This document shows, piece after piece, positions 45,365 through 55,282 of a stretch of DNA of 64,000 nt. The stretch's first letter is position 1, and each line of letters starts with the position of its first letter. This DNA comes from Flabesymbios commensalis (lineage: Eukaryota > Annelida > Polychaeta > Terebellida > Flabelligeridae). The position numbers and the translations under genes are program-made. The DNA is taken from contig OZ024909.1 of assembly GCA_964017125.1 (NCBI GenBank), forward strand, positions 71,549,427-71,613,426, written 5' to 3'. Below the pieces are notes generated by a model. The model was given only the letters and a program-made list of their open reading frames with translations. It did not search any database and was not told where the DNA came from.

Positions 45365-46110
45365 ATTATTTATTTATCAAAATGTCTTTATGTAGATCAG
45401 AGTGCCTTCGGTAATCCATTCCATAGGTGGGCGCTCCAAAACCAAAGGCACCTCCACCAACTCTGTTTTGGCTATGGGTTGGTGTAATGTTAATGTGTTT
45501 GGCTCCCAGCAAACAATTATTCAAACTTCGGGGTGCTAGCAGTTCTCCTAGGTACACTGGAGTCTAGCCATTAATAGCTTTGTAAGTGATCACCAGAACC
45601 TTGTACAAAATACGTCTGTCTCTTGGCAAATTAAATGAAATGAATCGGGCTTTAGGCCAACTTTGTGCACATATAGGCTAAACTGGGCCAGGAGAACCTC
45701 TTCAGGATGGTGAGATGATTGAGATGACACTGTCCTCCAGACACAGGATTCTAAATTCGAGCCCTGGCGGTCTGAGGCTGAGCACGCTACCTCTCGGTCA
45801 CAGAGGCTCCCCACAATACTGACTTTTACACGTGGATGGGGGAGAAACATTTTTTGTTTCTTTCAAACCGGCGAGACCGGGAACTGAACCACGAGCTCTG
45901 GCGTGAAAGGCAGCGGTGCTAACCACTACCCCAGGGCCCTCGCCCCTGTCTATTGGCAACCTGGAGTGAAGTTCTTTTTAGCACCGGTGTGATGCTCTCA
46001 CACGGAAGTCCGAGTCACCAGTTTTACAGCCTTGTTCTGTATAGGCCTACGCTGCAGGTGTGCTATTTGTGATGATGGTAGGTTCAGGAGCAAGATATGT
46101 TAATTATATT
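45365..46110. repeat. Dispersed repeat interrupted by a SINE
   Basis: Blocks ATAGCTTTGTAAGTGATCAC, CAGAACCTTGTACAAAATAC, then after the SINE GGCAACCTGGAGTGAAG, TTTTTAGCACCGGTGTGATG and TTTTACAGCCTTGTTCTGTA. They correspond to the later part of the same widespread repeat type seen at 41275. The two halves join cleanly when the SINE and one target copy are removed. Confidence 0.5.
45630..45945 (-). mobile_element. Dimeric tRNA-derived SINE, most complete copy
   Basis: Minus strand: first unit GGGCCCTGGGGTAGTGG, TTAGCACCGC ... GTGGTTCAGTTCCC; linker TTTGAAAGAAACAAAAAATG; second unit CCTCTGTGACCGAGAGG, TAGCGTGCTC ... CAGGGCTCGAATTTAGAATC; then GGTTCTCCTGGCCCAG and the tail ATTCATTTCATTTAATT. It is flanked by CTGTCTCTTGGCAA (45616-45629) and CTGTCTATTGGCAA (45946-45959), a 14-bp target duplication with one mismatch. 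The full length of about 316 bp defines the family. Confidence 0.92.
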
Positions 46111-46410
46111 ATGCATTTACAATATCGTATATCGCCTCATAAAGGGACATAGAAATATATCTGGTCCGTACCTATTATTGATACCTCATGATGAAATGGG
46201 TTATTTCGAATTAAATTTAAGTGATTTTTTATTATGACAATCTATAATCTTACACTAACACAATGCTCTATTATCAATACGTCTATTTTCCCTGACTAAA
46301 TAAACCGTACGAGTCAGCTTAAGCAATTTCAATATACTTCAACCCCCAGCTTCAAGTTTGCAAAAAATACTGATACTTGGTTAATTTAGGGGCTCAACTG
46401 TTTCTGTGAA

Positions 46411-46669
46411 GGATACAGCCCGAGGAGCTCTTCATTCTAAGCTGTGAAAATGATCAAGGCCGAAGGCCAAGGCCTTTTCCACAGCTGAGAATGTAGAGCT
46501 CCGGGATTTTTACCTGACTTAAAACACATCCGACCATAACGAAAATCCCTCATAATCAACAGCTCGGTCACACCTGACTGATTATAGCACCACAGGCCTA
46601 CCACGATAATTGGTCTGTACTTGATCAACAATAGCTCTCTATTCCCGGCTTAGAATGTCGTGGTGTGTT
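46411..46669 (-). mobile_element. Family D repeat
   Basis: Minus-strand copy: ATACAGCCCGAGGAGCTC, the hairpin TTCTAAGCTGTGAAAATG ... TTTTCCACAGCTGAGAATG, AACACATCCGACCATAACG, TCACACCTGACTGATTATAG and, at the far end, GAATGTCGTGGTGTGTTTT. The shared open frame (64 codons, 46437-46631) is present. A bare P end (CCCAGCAAACCC) lies just downstream at 46696. Confidence 0.78.
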
Positions 46670-47035
46670 TTCAGTTTACTAACCAGATATGTTATTCCCA
46701 GCAAACCCGTTATTTGAGACTGTTGTTGTATCCGGTGCTGAAAGGGTTAAGAAGAGTGCGGCCTTATAGTCGAAATAAGATCAGATCCGTATTGCCGGAT
46801 GCTCACGTTTTGTCATAAATATTCTGCAATTTAGTGTCGCAGTGCTAGCGGTAATGGAGAGGGTTGTCCTCGAATAAATCCATTTGGGGCGATGAGGAAA
46901 CATTCCTCTCTTCAGAAATGTGACTGGCTTCTCACGCCGATATCTGTAAAATACTAACGTTTTGTGTGGTGTCTTTATCTAGTTTACAATGCACAACTCT
47001 CAATATTCCCGTGTGAGATACATGATATCAAAGTC

Positions 47036-47286
47036 TTAACCCTCACAACGCGGAAATATTTTTGTATAAACTGTGGATATTAAAGCGATGTTTCCTTTTT
47101 GAAATCATCATAAATGTCTTAGTTAGCTCTTTCCGCTTCATTTGAATACCTATGTTATGGGTGTACGGTCATTACAAATATTTTTTTATTCCTATAGTGC
47201 TGGGATCGACTTTAGTCCTCAGAATCTGACGTCCACAAACGTCAGATCCTGACGTCTAAAGTCGATCCCTGCGCTATAAGAGTTAA
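47036..47286 (+). mobile_element. Family A hairpin MITE, full length
   Basis: TTAACCCTCACAACGCG to TGCGCTATAAGAGTTAA, bounded by TTAA. The palindrome CAGAATCTGACGTCCACAAA / CGTCAGATCCTGACG is slightly decayed. TATGTTATGGGTGTACGG is in place. Confidence 0.9.
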
Positions 47287-47414
47287 ATTGTAACGCAGCT
47301 TCGCGTTGAAAAAATAGACAAGCAAATTTCTTGTGCTATATATATCACAGATCGTCTAACATGTTTAACAATCTACGGCTTTAAGTGTTTCTTTACAATT
47401 TGGTATTTTTATAT

Positions 47415-47736
47415 ACCGTCAAACGTTTTTTTCTAACAATCTTAACAACAAGCATTATGTACAATGTACTTTACGGTTTTGAAGATAAACCACCAATTCT
47501 AAGCTATAGTTCATTTCAGTCGGTTCACATTACCAGATTACAAGCAATGTTTTTGTTTCATTGATTCGAAAATCGCCAGGTTCGAATCAATGAAACAAAA
47601 AAACTGCTTGTAATCTGGTAATCTGAACCGACTGAACTGAACAATAGTTTAGAATTGGTGGTTTATCTTCAAAACCGTAAAGTACATTGTACATAATGCT
47701 TGTTGTTAAGATTGTTAGAATAAAACGTTTGACAGT
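47415..47736. repeat. Large foldback: 156-bp arms, 10-bp loop
   Basis: The left arm 47415-47570 and right arm 47581-47736 are reverse complements with only a handful of mismatches by eye (about 95 percent). The loop is about AATCGCCAGG. Landmarks such as AAGCATTATGTACAATGTAC and TTGTTTCATTGATTCGAA are mirrored. There is no resemblance to the other families and no second copy in the window. It could be a foldback transposon or a recent inverted duplication; transcription would give a long hairpin RNA. Confidence 0.92.
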
Positions 47737-48061
47737 ATTTAAATGCGTATCTCAAAAGATCAATAGAGAGTTCCACACATGCCTGAAAACATGGGTCTTA
47801 TCTCCTGAAACAGTTGGGAATAAAAGAATAACTGGGAGTGCTAGTATTATAACTGCAGTGTTCTATTACAGAAATCGACCGACATCCAAACTGAATTTGT
47901 CCTTTGGATACTCGTGATATTCCGATTGACGAGCGGATCCCACCCACACGGGAGTGTATAAGCCAATAACCCTAGCCGTGACAGCGATTGATCTTATCTT
48001 CTTTGGAATGCGTGGTTTCCCGGCAAATGGCAGATTTCCAAGCGTGCCAAGGACAACTGTC

Positions 48062-48141
48062 TGCTCTGCAAAGCAAAATGGCAGTAAGTGTTTTCTAAGA
48101 AAGTCAGCACTTACTGCCTTATGGCTCTGCACGGCAGAACC
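48062..48141. repeat. Family F hairpin
   Basis: GCTCTGCAAAGCAAAATGGC and AGTAAGTG pair with CACTTACTGCC and GGCTCTGCACGGC. Same layout as 52651 and 63362, with the same words at the stem. The loop is longer (about 16 nt) in this copy. Confidence 0.7.
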
Positions 48142-48250
48142 TGTTTACTGGTGATTTTTCACCCCGCTGAGTAAGTGACAGAGGGACTTTCCACTTTGTG
48201 TCCCTGCTACAACCGACAGGCGTGAGCACATTAACTCTTCAAGTGCTATG

Positions 48251-48481
48251 AGGCGGGAGCCCTGGTGCAGTGGTTACAGCTGCCTGCTTGCAAAGTCGGA
48301 GATCGCGGGTTCAAACCTCACTCTGGCCTTTAAGTTTCAAAGAAACAAAATGTTCCTCCCCGCTCACTCGTAAAGATTCAATATTGTGAGAAGCCTCTCG
48401 ACATCCTCAGGAGGTTCTCCTGGCCCAGTTAGCCTGTACGTGCACAAAAGTGGCCTAAAATAAAACCCCATTCATTTCATT
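48251..48481 (+). mobile_element. tRNA-derived SINE, second unit mostly deleted
   Basis: GGGAGCCCTGGTGCAGTGG, B box GCGGGTTCAAACC, CACTCTGGCC, linker AAAGAAACAAAATG, then CTCACTCGTAAAGATTCAAT, GGAGGTTCTCCTGGCCCAG and the tail ATTCATTTCATTTC. The second tRNA-like unit is missing from this copy, so monomer-like forms exist. Flanks TCAAGTGCTATG and TCAAGTTCTGTG may be a 12-bp target duplication with two mismatches. Confidence 0.85.
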
Positions 48482-48678
48482 TCAAGTTCTGTGCTGCCCA
48501 TTCGTATGCTGTATTTATTTGAGACTAGCAGAGCTAATAGGCCTACAATTCACAGCTTAGAACGAAATAAAGATATCACATCGTTTTACAGTTGGCCATG
48601 TTCTGATGCACACTATTCATGATATTTGTGGCTTATAGATAATTATAGGCCTTCACTTCGAGTGTGGACAACAGGCAG

Positions 48679-49008
48679 TTAACCCTTATCCTACTGAGCA
48701 CGTCTATTGTTGTTTTAACCTGTTTTATTGTCGTTTTAACCTGTTTTATTGTCGTTTTAACCTGTTTTATTGTCGTTTTAACCTGTTTTATTGTCGTTTT
48801 AACCTGTTTTATTGGTCGATTTAATCACTGATATTGGGAATGAAATTAGTGTTTAAACATCCATGATCAAGATTTGTAAATTTTTGGTCTCAAATTGAAC
48901 AAATATGAGTAATTTTCAACCACTTGAGGTTGTTGATCGCTACCGCGATCCACAACCTCAAGTGGTTGCAAATTTATATAAATTTACTTGGCAGGATAAC
49001 GGATTTAA
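48679..49008 (+). mobile_element. Family B hairpin MITE with internal minisatellite
   Basis: TTAACCCTTATCCTACTG to GGCAGGATAACGGATTTAA. At 48708-48813 the segment TCGTTTTAACCTGTTTTAT is repeated five times in 21-bp steps, against once in other copies. The hairpin AACCACTTGAGGTTGTTG / CACAACCTCAAGTGGTTG is perfect. TTAA bounds both sides. Confidence 0.92.
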
Positions 49009-49214
49009 CTAACCTAGTGCTGGTGATCGCCACAGTAATAAAACATACATACCAGGTACAGGGGACACCGTGATGACTTAAGCGGTTCCTCCAGAGTGAG
49101 GCCTTTCCATTGCACTTCGGTTTGGCTGACCATTTTCAATGTTATACACGGATGTCGCGAAATCACATGCTCGACAGAACATCCTTTTCTAGTTATTTCA
49201 TGTGTTTGTTTAGA

Positions 49215-49440
49215 GAGGGACATGGCGCAAGAGCGTTGCGTTTGCCGATGTCGCTGCCTGCCGTGCGGTTTCGAATCCCGCTTAGTGCAGACTTTTTAGA
49301 GAAATAGTTATAATGTTTCTCCCCTCTCAATCTTGGAACATTGTTAAGATGTTGTGTCCTTGGGCAAGGCACTGCACCCTCAAATGCTTCACTTGACTCA
49401 GGTGAAAATTAGTATCTGGTAGGACAGAGATGGCAATGTG
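49215..49440 (+). mobile_element. Second tRNA-derived SINE family
   Basis: ACATGGCGCAAGAGCGTTGC is an A-box-like region and GCGGTTTCGAATCCCGC a B box. Downstream, TGTGTCCTTGGGCAAGGCAC is a motif I recall from the conserved central domains of several animal SINEs. The head differs from the dimeric family in the window. The 3' end is unclear and no target duplication was resolved. Confidence 0.65.
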
Positions 49441-50339
49441 AACGATAAGTTAATACGCCGAAACGGCTGCAGGGCTGTATGCTCTCTGTGTCACACGAAT
49501 GAACAGGTCCAGTGACCAGGGAGTAAGATGTAAAGTCGGATATGTCTTCAGACTTGATATAAGACTATAAACCTGCACCTTTACCTTTGTGTTGTCGTAT
49601 TTTGTGGGCACTAAATCATATTGGTATTTTAAACGTAATAACCAGTCATAGACGATATCATATACATGTATAGAGCAATGTCTTTGGTTGCGCCCACAAC
49701 CAGACAACCCAATTCACATTAATAACACATTATAGCCCATATTGACATGGAATCTCAGATAACATGTTTTAAACTAGCAATATTTTCTTACTTCAAAAAA
49801 AAACGAACTTTATCTGCATGACATACATAATGTGTTTTAACATATACATGGGAATGGATATAGTGCCTGTGGTACCGGTGCTCAAACTCCTAAATGTTCT
49901 AGTTTTATCAGCTTGATTGCATTCCGATTGAGAGTCTTAATAATGTCTCTAATGGAGTCATTATTCTGCAATGAGAGCTCGTCAAAACCGCATTATATGA
50001 AACACTAAAATATTCATTGTATTACATTGAGAGACTTCGATACCTCCCATTGCCAAAACGTGTTCTTTTGCAATGGATAGAAGATTTCTAAAATGTAATT
50101 ACATTTATGAATGACGGGCTGGCTAAATTTAGACGGCTTTGATAGAACTCTCACATTCGAAACACACTGTGACACACTGTCCTAATTTAAATTTTAAATG
50201 GGTCGAAATATCCTTCATATGTATTGATCAAGCATCATTATCACTTATGATCATTAGATTTAGATCAGAACCAACAATTCTTATTTTTTAGAACAACATA
50301 GCGGTGAGAAACTTTGCTCTATCTTTACCATGTTTACCG
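49441..50339. other. Unassigned DNA
   Basis: No gene or repeat recognised. Confidence 0.4.
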
Positions 50340-50476
50340 AATGCCATTGATCCAATACCGGACCGACATAGGGTCATATTCATGTGTGTTTTACGGGATA
50401 AGCAGCACAATTAGACAATGTATTAACCGAATGCTGGTTTGATATTCAGCCAGGGTCGCAGATGGTGCTCCAACAC
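50340..50476. repeat. Family P fragments
   Basis: GATCCAATACCGGACCGACA, CATGTGTGTTTTACGGGA, and ATGCTGGTTTGATATTCAGC followed by CGCAGATGGTGC. Diverged ends and core without a clear boundary. Confidence 0.45.
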
Positions 50477-50721
50477 CAACCCTTACAGTGCGGGGATATA
50501 CTTTAGTCGTCAGAATCTGCCGTCTGTAGACGTCAGATTCTGACGATTCTAGTATATCCTCGCACTGTAAGAGTAAAAATATTTCTAATGGCGTTAGACC
50601 CATAAGATAGGTATTCAAATGAATCGGAAAGATCTAACTAAGACATTTATGATGATTTTAAATTGAAAAAACTTTGGTCCCCATGGTTTATACAAAAAGA
50701 ATTCAGCACTTTAATGGTTAA
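50477..50721 (-). mobile_element. Family A hairpin MITE, full length
   Basis: CCAACCCTTACAGTGCGG at the left (TTAA mutated) and CAGCACTTTAATGGTTAA at the right. The palindrome TCAGAATCTGCCGTCTGTAG is intact but for single changes. The standard order ACCCATAAGATAGGTATT, GGTCCCCATGGTTTATAC follows. Confidence 0.9.
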
Positions 50722-51184
50722 TTAGAATCGGGTTACCGATGCATCGATTTTTAAGCCGGTAATTTTTCGTCATTTGAAACTTGAAATTGCGTTAGCTATT
50801 TCAGCTTCAAATGACAAAAATAATTATGGTATGTTCAATCTGAGGGTGTCTTTCAAAAGATTGACGCGAAATATTGCCCTAATCATTGTTGGTGAAGGCT
50901 GTCATTTAACCTAAGTGACCCTAATATATCCAGGCTACTGATCTTCATGGCACATTAGCATGTAGAGAAGCTCTCATATTATCGCCCAAGACATCCAAAC
51001 GCACAAGGGAGTCAAAGTTAATTAACGACAAGGCTGCGTTGAATCGATTTTCACAAGATTGGCCCTCCATTCAAATCTCCAAAACCCAAATAATCACGCC
51101 ATAGAGTGTGTTGCAATCAGAAAACAACTCACACTTGCATCCATAATTAGGCATGTCGAGTAGAATTCTCGTAATTGAGAAACA
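50722..51184. other. Unassigned DNA
   Basis: No gene or repeat recognised; a TTTCGTCATTTGAAACTTG / TTCAAATGACAAAAA near-palindrome lies at about 50766-50820, similar to TTTCTTTTATTTGAAGC ... TTTAAATGACG at 53452. Confidence 0.4.
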
Positions 51185-51344
51185 AATGGGTAGCAACTTC
51201 GAAGACAAATTCGCGAATTCAAGAATCTTGCGAAAAATATGATAATAATAGCGCTACTAAAGACACATGAAAAGACACGCGAATTCAAAACTTCGTAAAA
51301 AGTCCTAAAATCATAAATTCGCGAAAATTACCATATCTACAGTA
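51185..51344. mobile_element. Family E MITE, left end lost
   Basis: CGAAGACAAATTCGCGAATT, ATAGCGCTACTAAAGA and CTTCGTAAAAAGTCC, then the intact right end AAATTACCATATCTACAGTA. Confidence 0.75.
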
Positions 51345-51712
51345 TATCATACCCTACCTTTATAATGACATATCAGCACAGTAACCTGCTTATCCTAACA
51401 ATAAAATACCATATTCAAAACTATTGCTTTATTGGTATATCATGGAGTTCAACTAGCAACATAATGTTGTTTGTAATTATTTTTAAGAAATAGGTAGCTT
51501 TTCTACATGTACGTCTTATCCTGCCATATTCAAAAATATTTTTCTTATCCAATGTATTATCTTTATGTTACATGTATTTTAATAAAACCTCGTGAAAATA
51601 ATGACCTAATATTTGACCTAGCTCTTACAATAATAGCATACATATTGATTTCATCCCGAAAAGGATTTTCTATATTGTCATACATATATATGCTTTAGAC
51701 AATATATTTGTA

Positions 51713-51923
51713 TACTGTGGATCTGGTAATATTCGCGGGGTTTTAATTTTCGCGAATGTCAAGAGGAGGAAAAATTCGCAAATTCAGAAATCCCGCGAAA
51801 ATTATTATTTTAATAGCTCTACTAAAGAAAAATGAAAATGCGCGAATTCCAAACTTCGTGAAAAGTCCCAAAATCGGAAATTCGTGAAAATTTAAACACG
51901 CGAAAATTTCCAGATCTACAGTA
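51713..51923. mobile_element. Family E MITE, full length
   Basis: TACTGTGGATCTGGTAATAT at the left and TTTCCAGATCTACAGTA at the right, with CGCGAATGTCAAGAGG, AATAGCTCTACTAAAG and CGTGAAAAGTCCC inside in the order seen at 19081. The ends are TA-bounded. Confidence 0.85.
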
Positions 51924-52307
51924 TATACGAACACAAGGTTAGGTTAATATAGATTATGTTTTACCAAGACGGCGGCTATTTTAATTTTAGCCGTAAACAA
52001 TATCACATCTGGATCTTTTAACACGCTACTTTCATTAGTATGATTTGGGACCTCCTCTTAAAAACTCAACGTTTTATAACTGATTGTGTTCGAGGTTTTG
52101 GCCAAATCAGACATTATATGCTACAGAGGTACACATTCATAATAATACGTACTTTATTTTTTAGATAGTTTTGAAATCTTCACGCTGGGTGGCAGTGTTC
52201 AACTATTAACGATTAAGTCAATTATTATTCCTTTAGTTATAACATAGTAAATTATTGATGAGGAAACAACACACGAGATTTTCAGTATGATCCACGTAGG
52301 CGCTATC

Positions 52308-52394
52308 CCAACAAACACAACACTTTTGTATAACATTTGTACAACGTCAACAACATTGTACAAATGTTATACAAATGTTTTGTGTTCTCTAGGA
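52308..52394. mobile_element. Short family P variant
   Basis: CCCAACAAACACAACAC at the left and TTTTGTGTTCTCTAGGA at the right. The interior palindrome TTTGTATAACATTTGTACAA / TTGTACAAATGTTATACAAA is perfect. It is the same subtype as 57468 but lacks the GTCGAAGAC core. Confidence 0.8.
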
Positions 52395-52650
52395 TGTTGA
52401 AGCCATATCGTGAGTGACGCTGAAATAATGATGGAACAAACTAGCTGCAAACTAGCCCCAGCTAAACAGGAAGCTCTTCTATCAGTCAGTTTTCAGCGTT
52501 TCTGCGCAGAAACGCGACTCCCCTATCAGGGTGTAATGGGCAATGAAAAGAGTGGCAGCGTTTACACGTCCTCACTGATTCCATAATGGTAAAGTCATCC
52601 AGCAGACGCATACAAATGCTCCATGGCTGTCCCCCGGGCCTCAATACACC
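52395..52650. other. Unassigned DNA
   Basis: No gene or repeat recognised; the 76-codon minus frame at 52486-52716 runs into the family F hairpin. Confidence 0.4.
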
Positions 52651-52723
52651 TCGGCAAAACCAACGGCAGTAACTGCTTACTTTACAAGTAAGCAGTGACT
52701 GCCTTTGGCTTTGCACGGCCGAG
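52651..52723. repeat. Family F hairpin, best-paired copy
   Basis: CTCGGCAAAACCAACGGCAG, TAACTGCTTACTT on the left pairs with AAGTAAGCAGTGACTGCC, TTTGGCTTTGCACGGCCGAG on the right around a 3-nt loop. The stem is about 33 bp with a few bulges. The same GGCAGTAACTGC word is shared with 63362. Confidence 0.78.
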
Positions 52724-53188
52724 CACTATGCTCCTCCTCGGTAAATATTCCAGCAGTATACATTTTACACAGTGACTACTAATTCTATCACGCAATGCTG
52801 CATTGAATCTCCTCTTTGATCTCGCTGATGCCGCTTCTCTCCAGACAACTGCACCGTGCTGGACAGATGCTTGCCTGCTGTTAGCTATATGTACATGGGA
52901 GTATTAATGATAGAGAGTTTCTTTCGCATCGCCGTAAAATTTTAGGCGGTGTTAATTTACATCCCTTCTACATGCCATGTCGTGTGATTTGCCAGCGATT
53001 TTTTTGTCAAGTTGCCAGTTTATTGACTCTGAAATAGTAGAGCTGCACTGTCTACGTACTCAGGAATAGTCAGGAGAGTCCATTAAAATTAGTTTATGCG
53101 TTGGAAAGATTTTTTTGTCGAATAAGTGAAGGAACCACTATATTAGACAGAAATTATAAACACTGATGATAATAGTAACATGTGATTA
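52724..53188. other. Unassigned DNA
   Basis: No gene or repeat recognised. Confidence 0.4.
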
Positions 53189-53416
53189 TTAACTCTCACG
53201 GTGCGGGGATCGACTTAAGTACTGTAGACGTTAGATGCCGACGTCTAAAGTTGATCCCCGCGCTGTAAGAGTACAGATATTTCTAATGTCCGTAGACCCA
53301 TAGCATAGGTATTCAAATGAATTGGATCTGAGCTAACTAAGACATTTATGATGATTTCAAATTGTAAACAAAATTGGTCTTCATGTTTTATACATTGTCA
53401 GAGTTGTTAGGGTTAA
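53189..53416 (-). mobile_element. Family A hairpin MITE
   Basis: TTAACTCTCACGGTGCGG to GAGTTGTTAGGGTTAA. The palindrome is shortened to ACTGTAGACGTTAGATGCC / GACGTCTAAAG. TTAA bounds both ends. Confidence 0.87.
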
Positions 53417-53744
53417 TTTAAACCTTGTTCTGCTGAATTATTTGTTTTAATTTTCTTTTATTTGAAGCTGGGACTGCTGACGCAATTTCCAGCTTTAAAT
53501 GACGAAAAAATGTAGGTTCAGTTCCTATTTAATTGTATATTCTAGAAACTAGTTTATCAATTTGAAGGATTCTCTCATTCAAAGCTAGAATTGCTAATGC
53601 AATTGTCAGATTCAAATGACATAAAATATGTAGGTTTATTTTCCTTGTTAATTTGTATATTATCCACACTATTTTATCATATTTAATTACATTTGTTTGG
53701 TTTAAAAATTGTTCCAAACCGTATTATATATATCCAGTCCTAGC

Positions 53745-53994
53745 AGTACAAGGCTAGCCCTGCTATATTTGTATATAAACCAAGAAACCAAAGGTATTTT
53801 TCGATTTCAAATCATCATAAATGTCTTAATTAGTTCTTTTCGCTTCATTTGAATGCCTATGTTTTGAGTCTACGGCCATTATTAATAGTTTTACTTCTAC
53901 AGTGGGGGGATCGACTTTTATACGTCAGAATCTGACGTCTACAGACGGTCGATTATTATGTGTAAAGTCGATACCCGCGCTCTGTAAGAGTTGA
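53745..53994 (+). mobile_element. Family A hairpin MITE, left end decayed
   Basis: ATATAAACCAAGAAACCAAA, AATCATCATAAATGTCTTAA, CCTATGTTTTGAGTCTACGG, then TACGTCAGAATCTGACGTCT and CCCGCGCTCTGTAAGAG. The left terminal repeat is not recognisable. Confidence 0.8.
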
Positions 53995-54004
53995 AGCGCG
54001 CTGT

Positions 54005-54200
54005 ACTACGGCTGTAGTCCTTATTAATCCGTTTTATTAGTCAATCAAATCACTGATATCTGGAACGAAATGTGCTCATCAATATTTGCAACTGTTTGGT
54101 TTCAAGTTTCAAGTTGAAAATTTGAGTAATCCTCCGCCCCCACTTGAAGTGTTGTGCTTCAAGTGAGTGAGAATTACAATTAGCTAATTCAGCGCTTTAA
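54005..54200 (+). mobile_element. Family B MITE, decayed
   Basis: CGGCTGTAGTCCTTATTAAT, TTTTATTAGTCAATCAAATC, then a broken hairpin (CCCCACTTGAAGTG ... CTTCAAGTGAGTG) and GCTAATTCAGCGCTTTAACC. Terminal TTAACCC is lost. Confidence 0.6.
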
Positions 54201-54201
54201 C

Positions 54202-54280
54202 CATTAGAGCGCGGGGACCGACTTTAGTCGTCAGAATCTGACGTCTGTCGACGTGAGATTCTTCGATCCCCGCACTGGGG
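54202..54280. repeat. Family A hairpin fragment
   Basis: GCGCGGGGACCGACTTTAG, TCGTCAGAATCTGACGTCTG and GATCCCCGCACTGG: only the right, palindromic third of the element remains. Confidence 0.75.
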
Positions 54281-55128
54281 CAGGTCATTGGGAATCTAAT
54301 CCGTCCGCACTAGTAGTCCAGGGTTATTTTAAGGATAGAGACCTGAAACAATTCGTAACAAGTTGGAAATGTCAGCATGTATTGTCTAGAAAACACAATT
54401 GGGGACTTGACCTTGACCTCATCACTTGACTTTCACCTCTAATCGTAAAAATAACATCAGAAATTGATTCCTCGTGTCAAACGTGTTCGAAAAAGTGGTA
54501 TTACATATGTTTTTTTTATTAAAAAGTTGTATTATCACAATCATACTAATTAGGTTAAATTATGCAAATTAGTTTATAAAAAGTATCATCTAAGTTGGGG
54601 CAATATTAACAAGGCTAAAAATTTCTGAAGTTGTATACTATATGAAGACATCAATTAAAAAAACCTAAGCTAAAAAAATCAAGGTTCACCTTTTGGCAAT
54701 TAGACTGTTTTGTGGAAATTATTACGTTTTCTAACTACAAAACTGCATCTATGGTTTGATGTGATTTCACCATGATGACCTGTTACCATGGCAACACCCA
54801 CCTTGAATTATGTCATTAGCGATATCTACCACCCATTTTTTTCTGCCACTGTAGTTTGCAAGGTAGTGATCACATGACATGATCATGATCTGCTAATTTT
54901 CGTTTTCCGACCATCATACGATGCTGGTGGTCCAAGTGCAATATGGTCCACTTTTACGGCTTTATGCATACATTATATCGAAAATTCAAAATAGTTTCCA
55001 AAAATCCAAAAATTAACGAAAAAATGTCAAATCTAATTTTTGCCATCACTAAGCTCCTAAGATCAAAATAAAAACGAAAATTGAAAAATCTATATGAAAT
55101 TTTCAGGAAATGACATAACAGCATGCAC
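54281..55128. other. Unassigned AT-rich DNA
   Basis: No repeat end or frame recognised. It contains the X-box-like site listed separately at 54782. Confidence 0.4.
54782..54795. promoter_or_regulatory. Perfect RFX X-box palindrome
   Basis: GTTACCATGGCAAC fits the RFX consensus GTNRCCNNRGYAAC exactly on both strands. RFX factors bind this motif upstream of ciliary genes in animals. No ciliary gene is recognisable nearby, so function is unproven; a chance hit is possible at roughly the several-percent level for a window this size (my rough estimate). Confidence 0.35.
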
Positions 55129-55282
55129 TAGTAAGAGTAGACTATTTTTAATGGTCGTAGACCCATAACATGGGAATTCAAATAAATCAGAAAGAGATAA
55201 CTGAGACATTTATAATGATTTCAAATTGAAAAAACCCTTTAGCCTCCAAGGTTTTTAAAAAATAATTCCGCGTTGTAAGGGT
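55129..55282 (-). mobile_element. Family A MITE without hairpin
   Basis: GTAAGAGTAGACTATTTTTA, ACCCATAACATGGGAATTC, GAGACATTTATAATGATTTC and the terminal CCGCGTTGTAAGGGT. The palindromic third is absent. Confidence 0.75.

Noticed and set aside
48251-48330. Functional tRNA gene with A and B boxes
   Set aside because: The acceptor ends do not pair and the sequence continues into the SINE linker and tail; the same head occurs in at least five dispersed copies.
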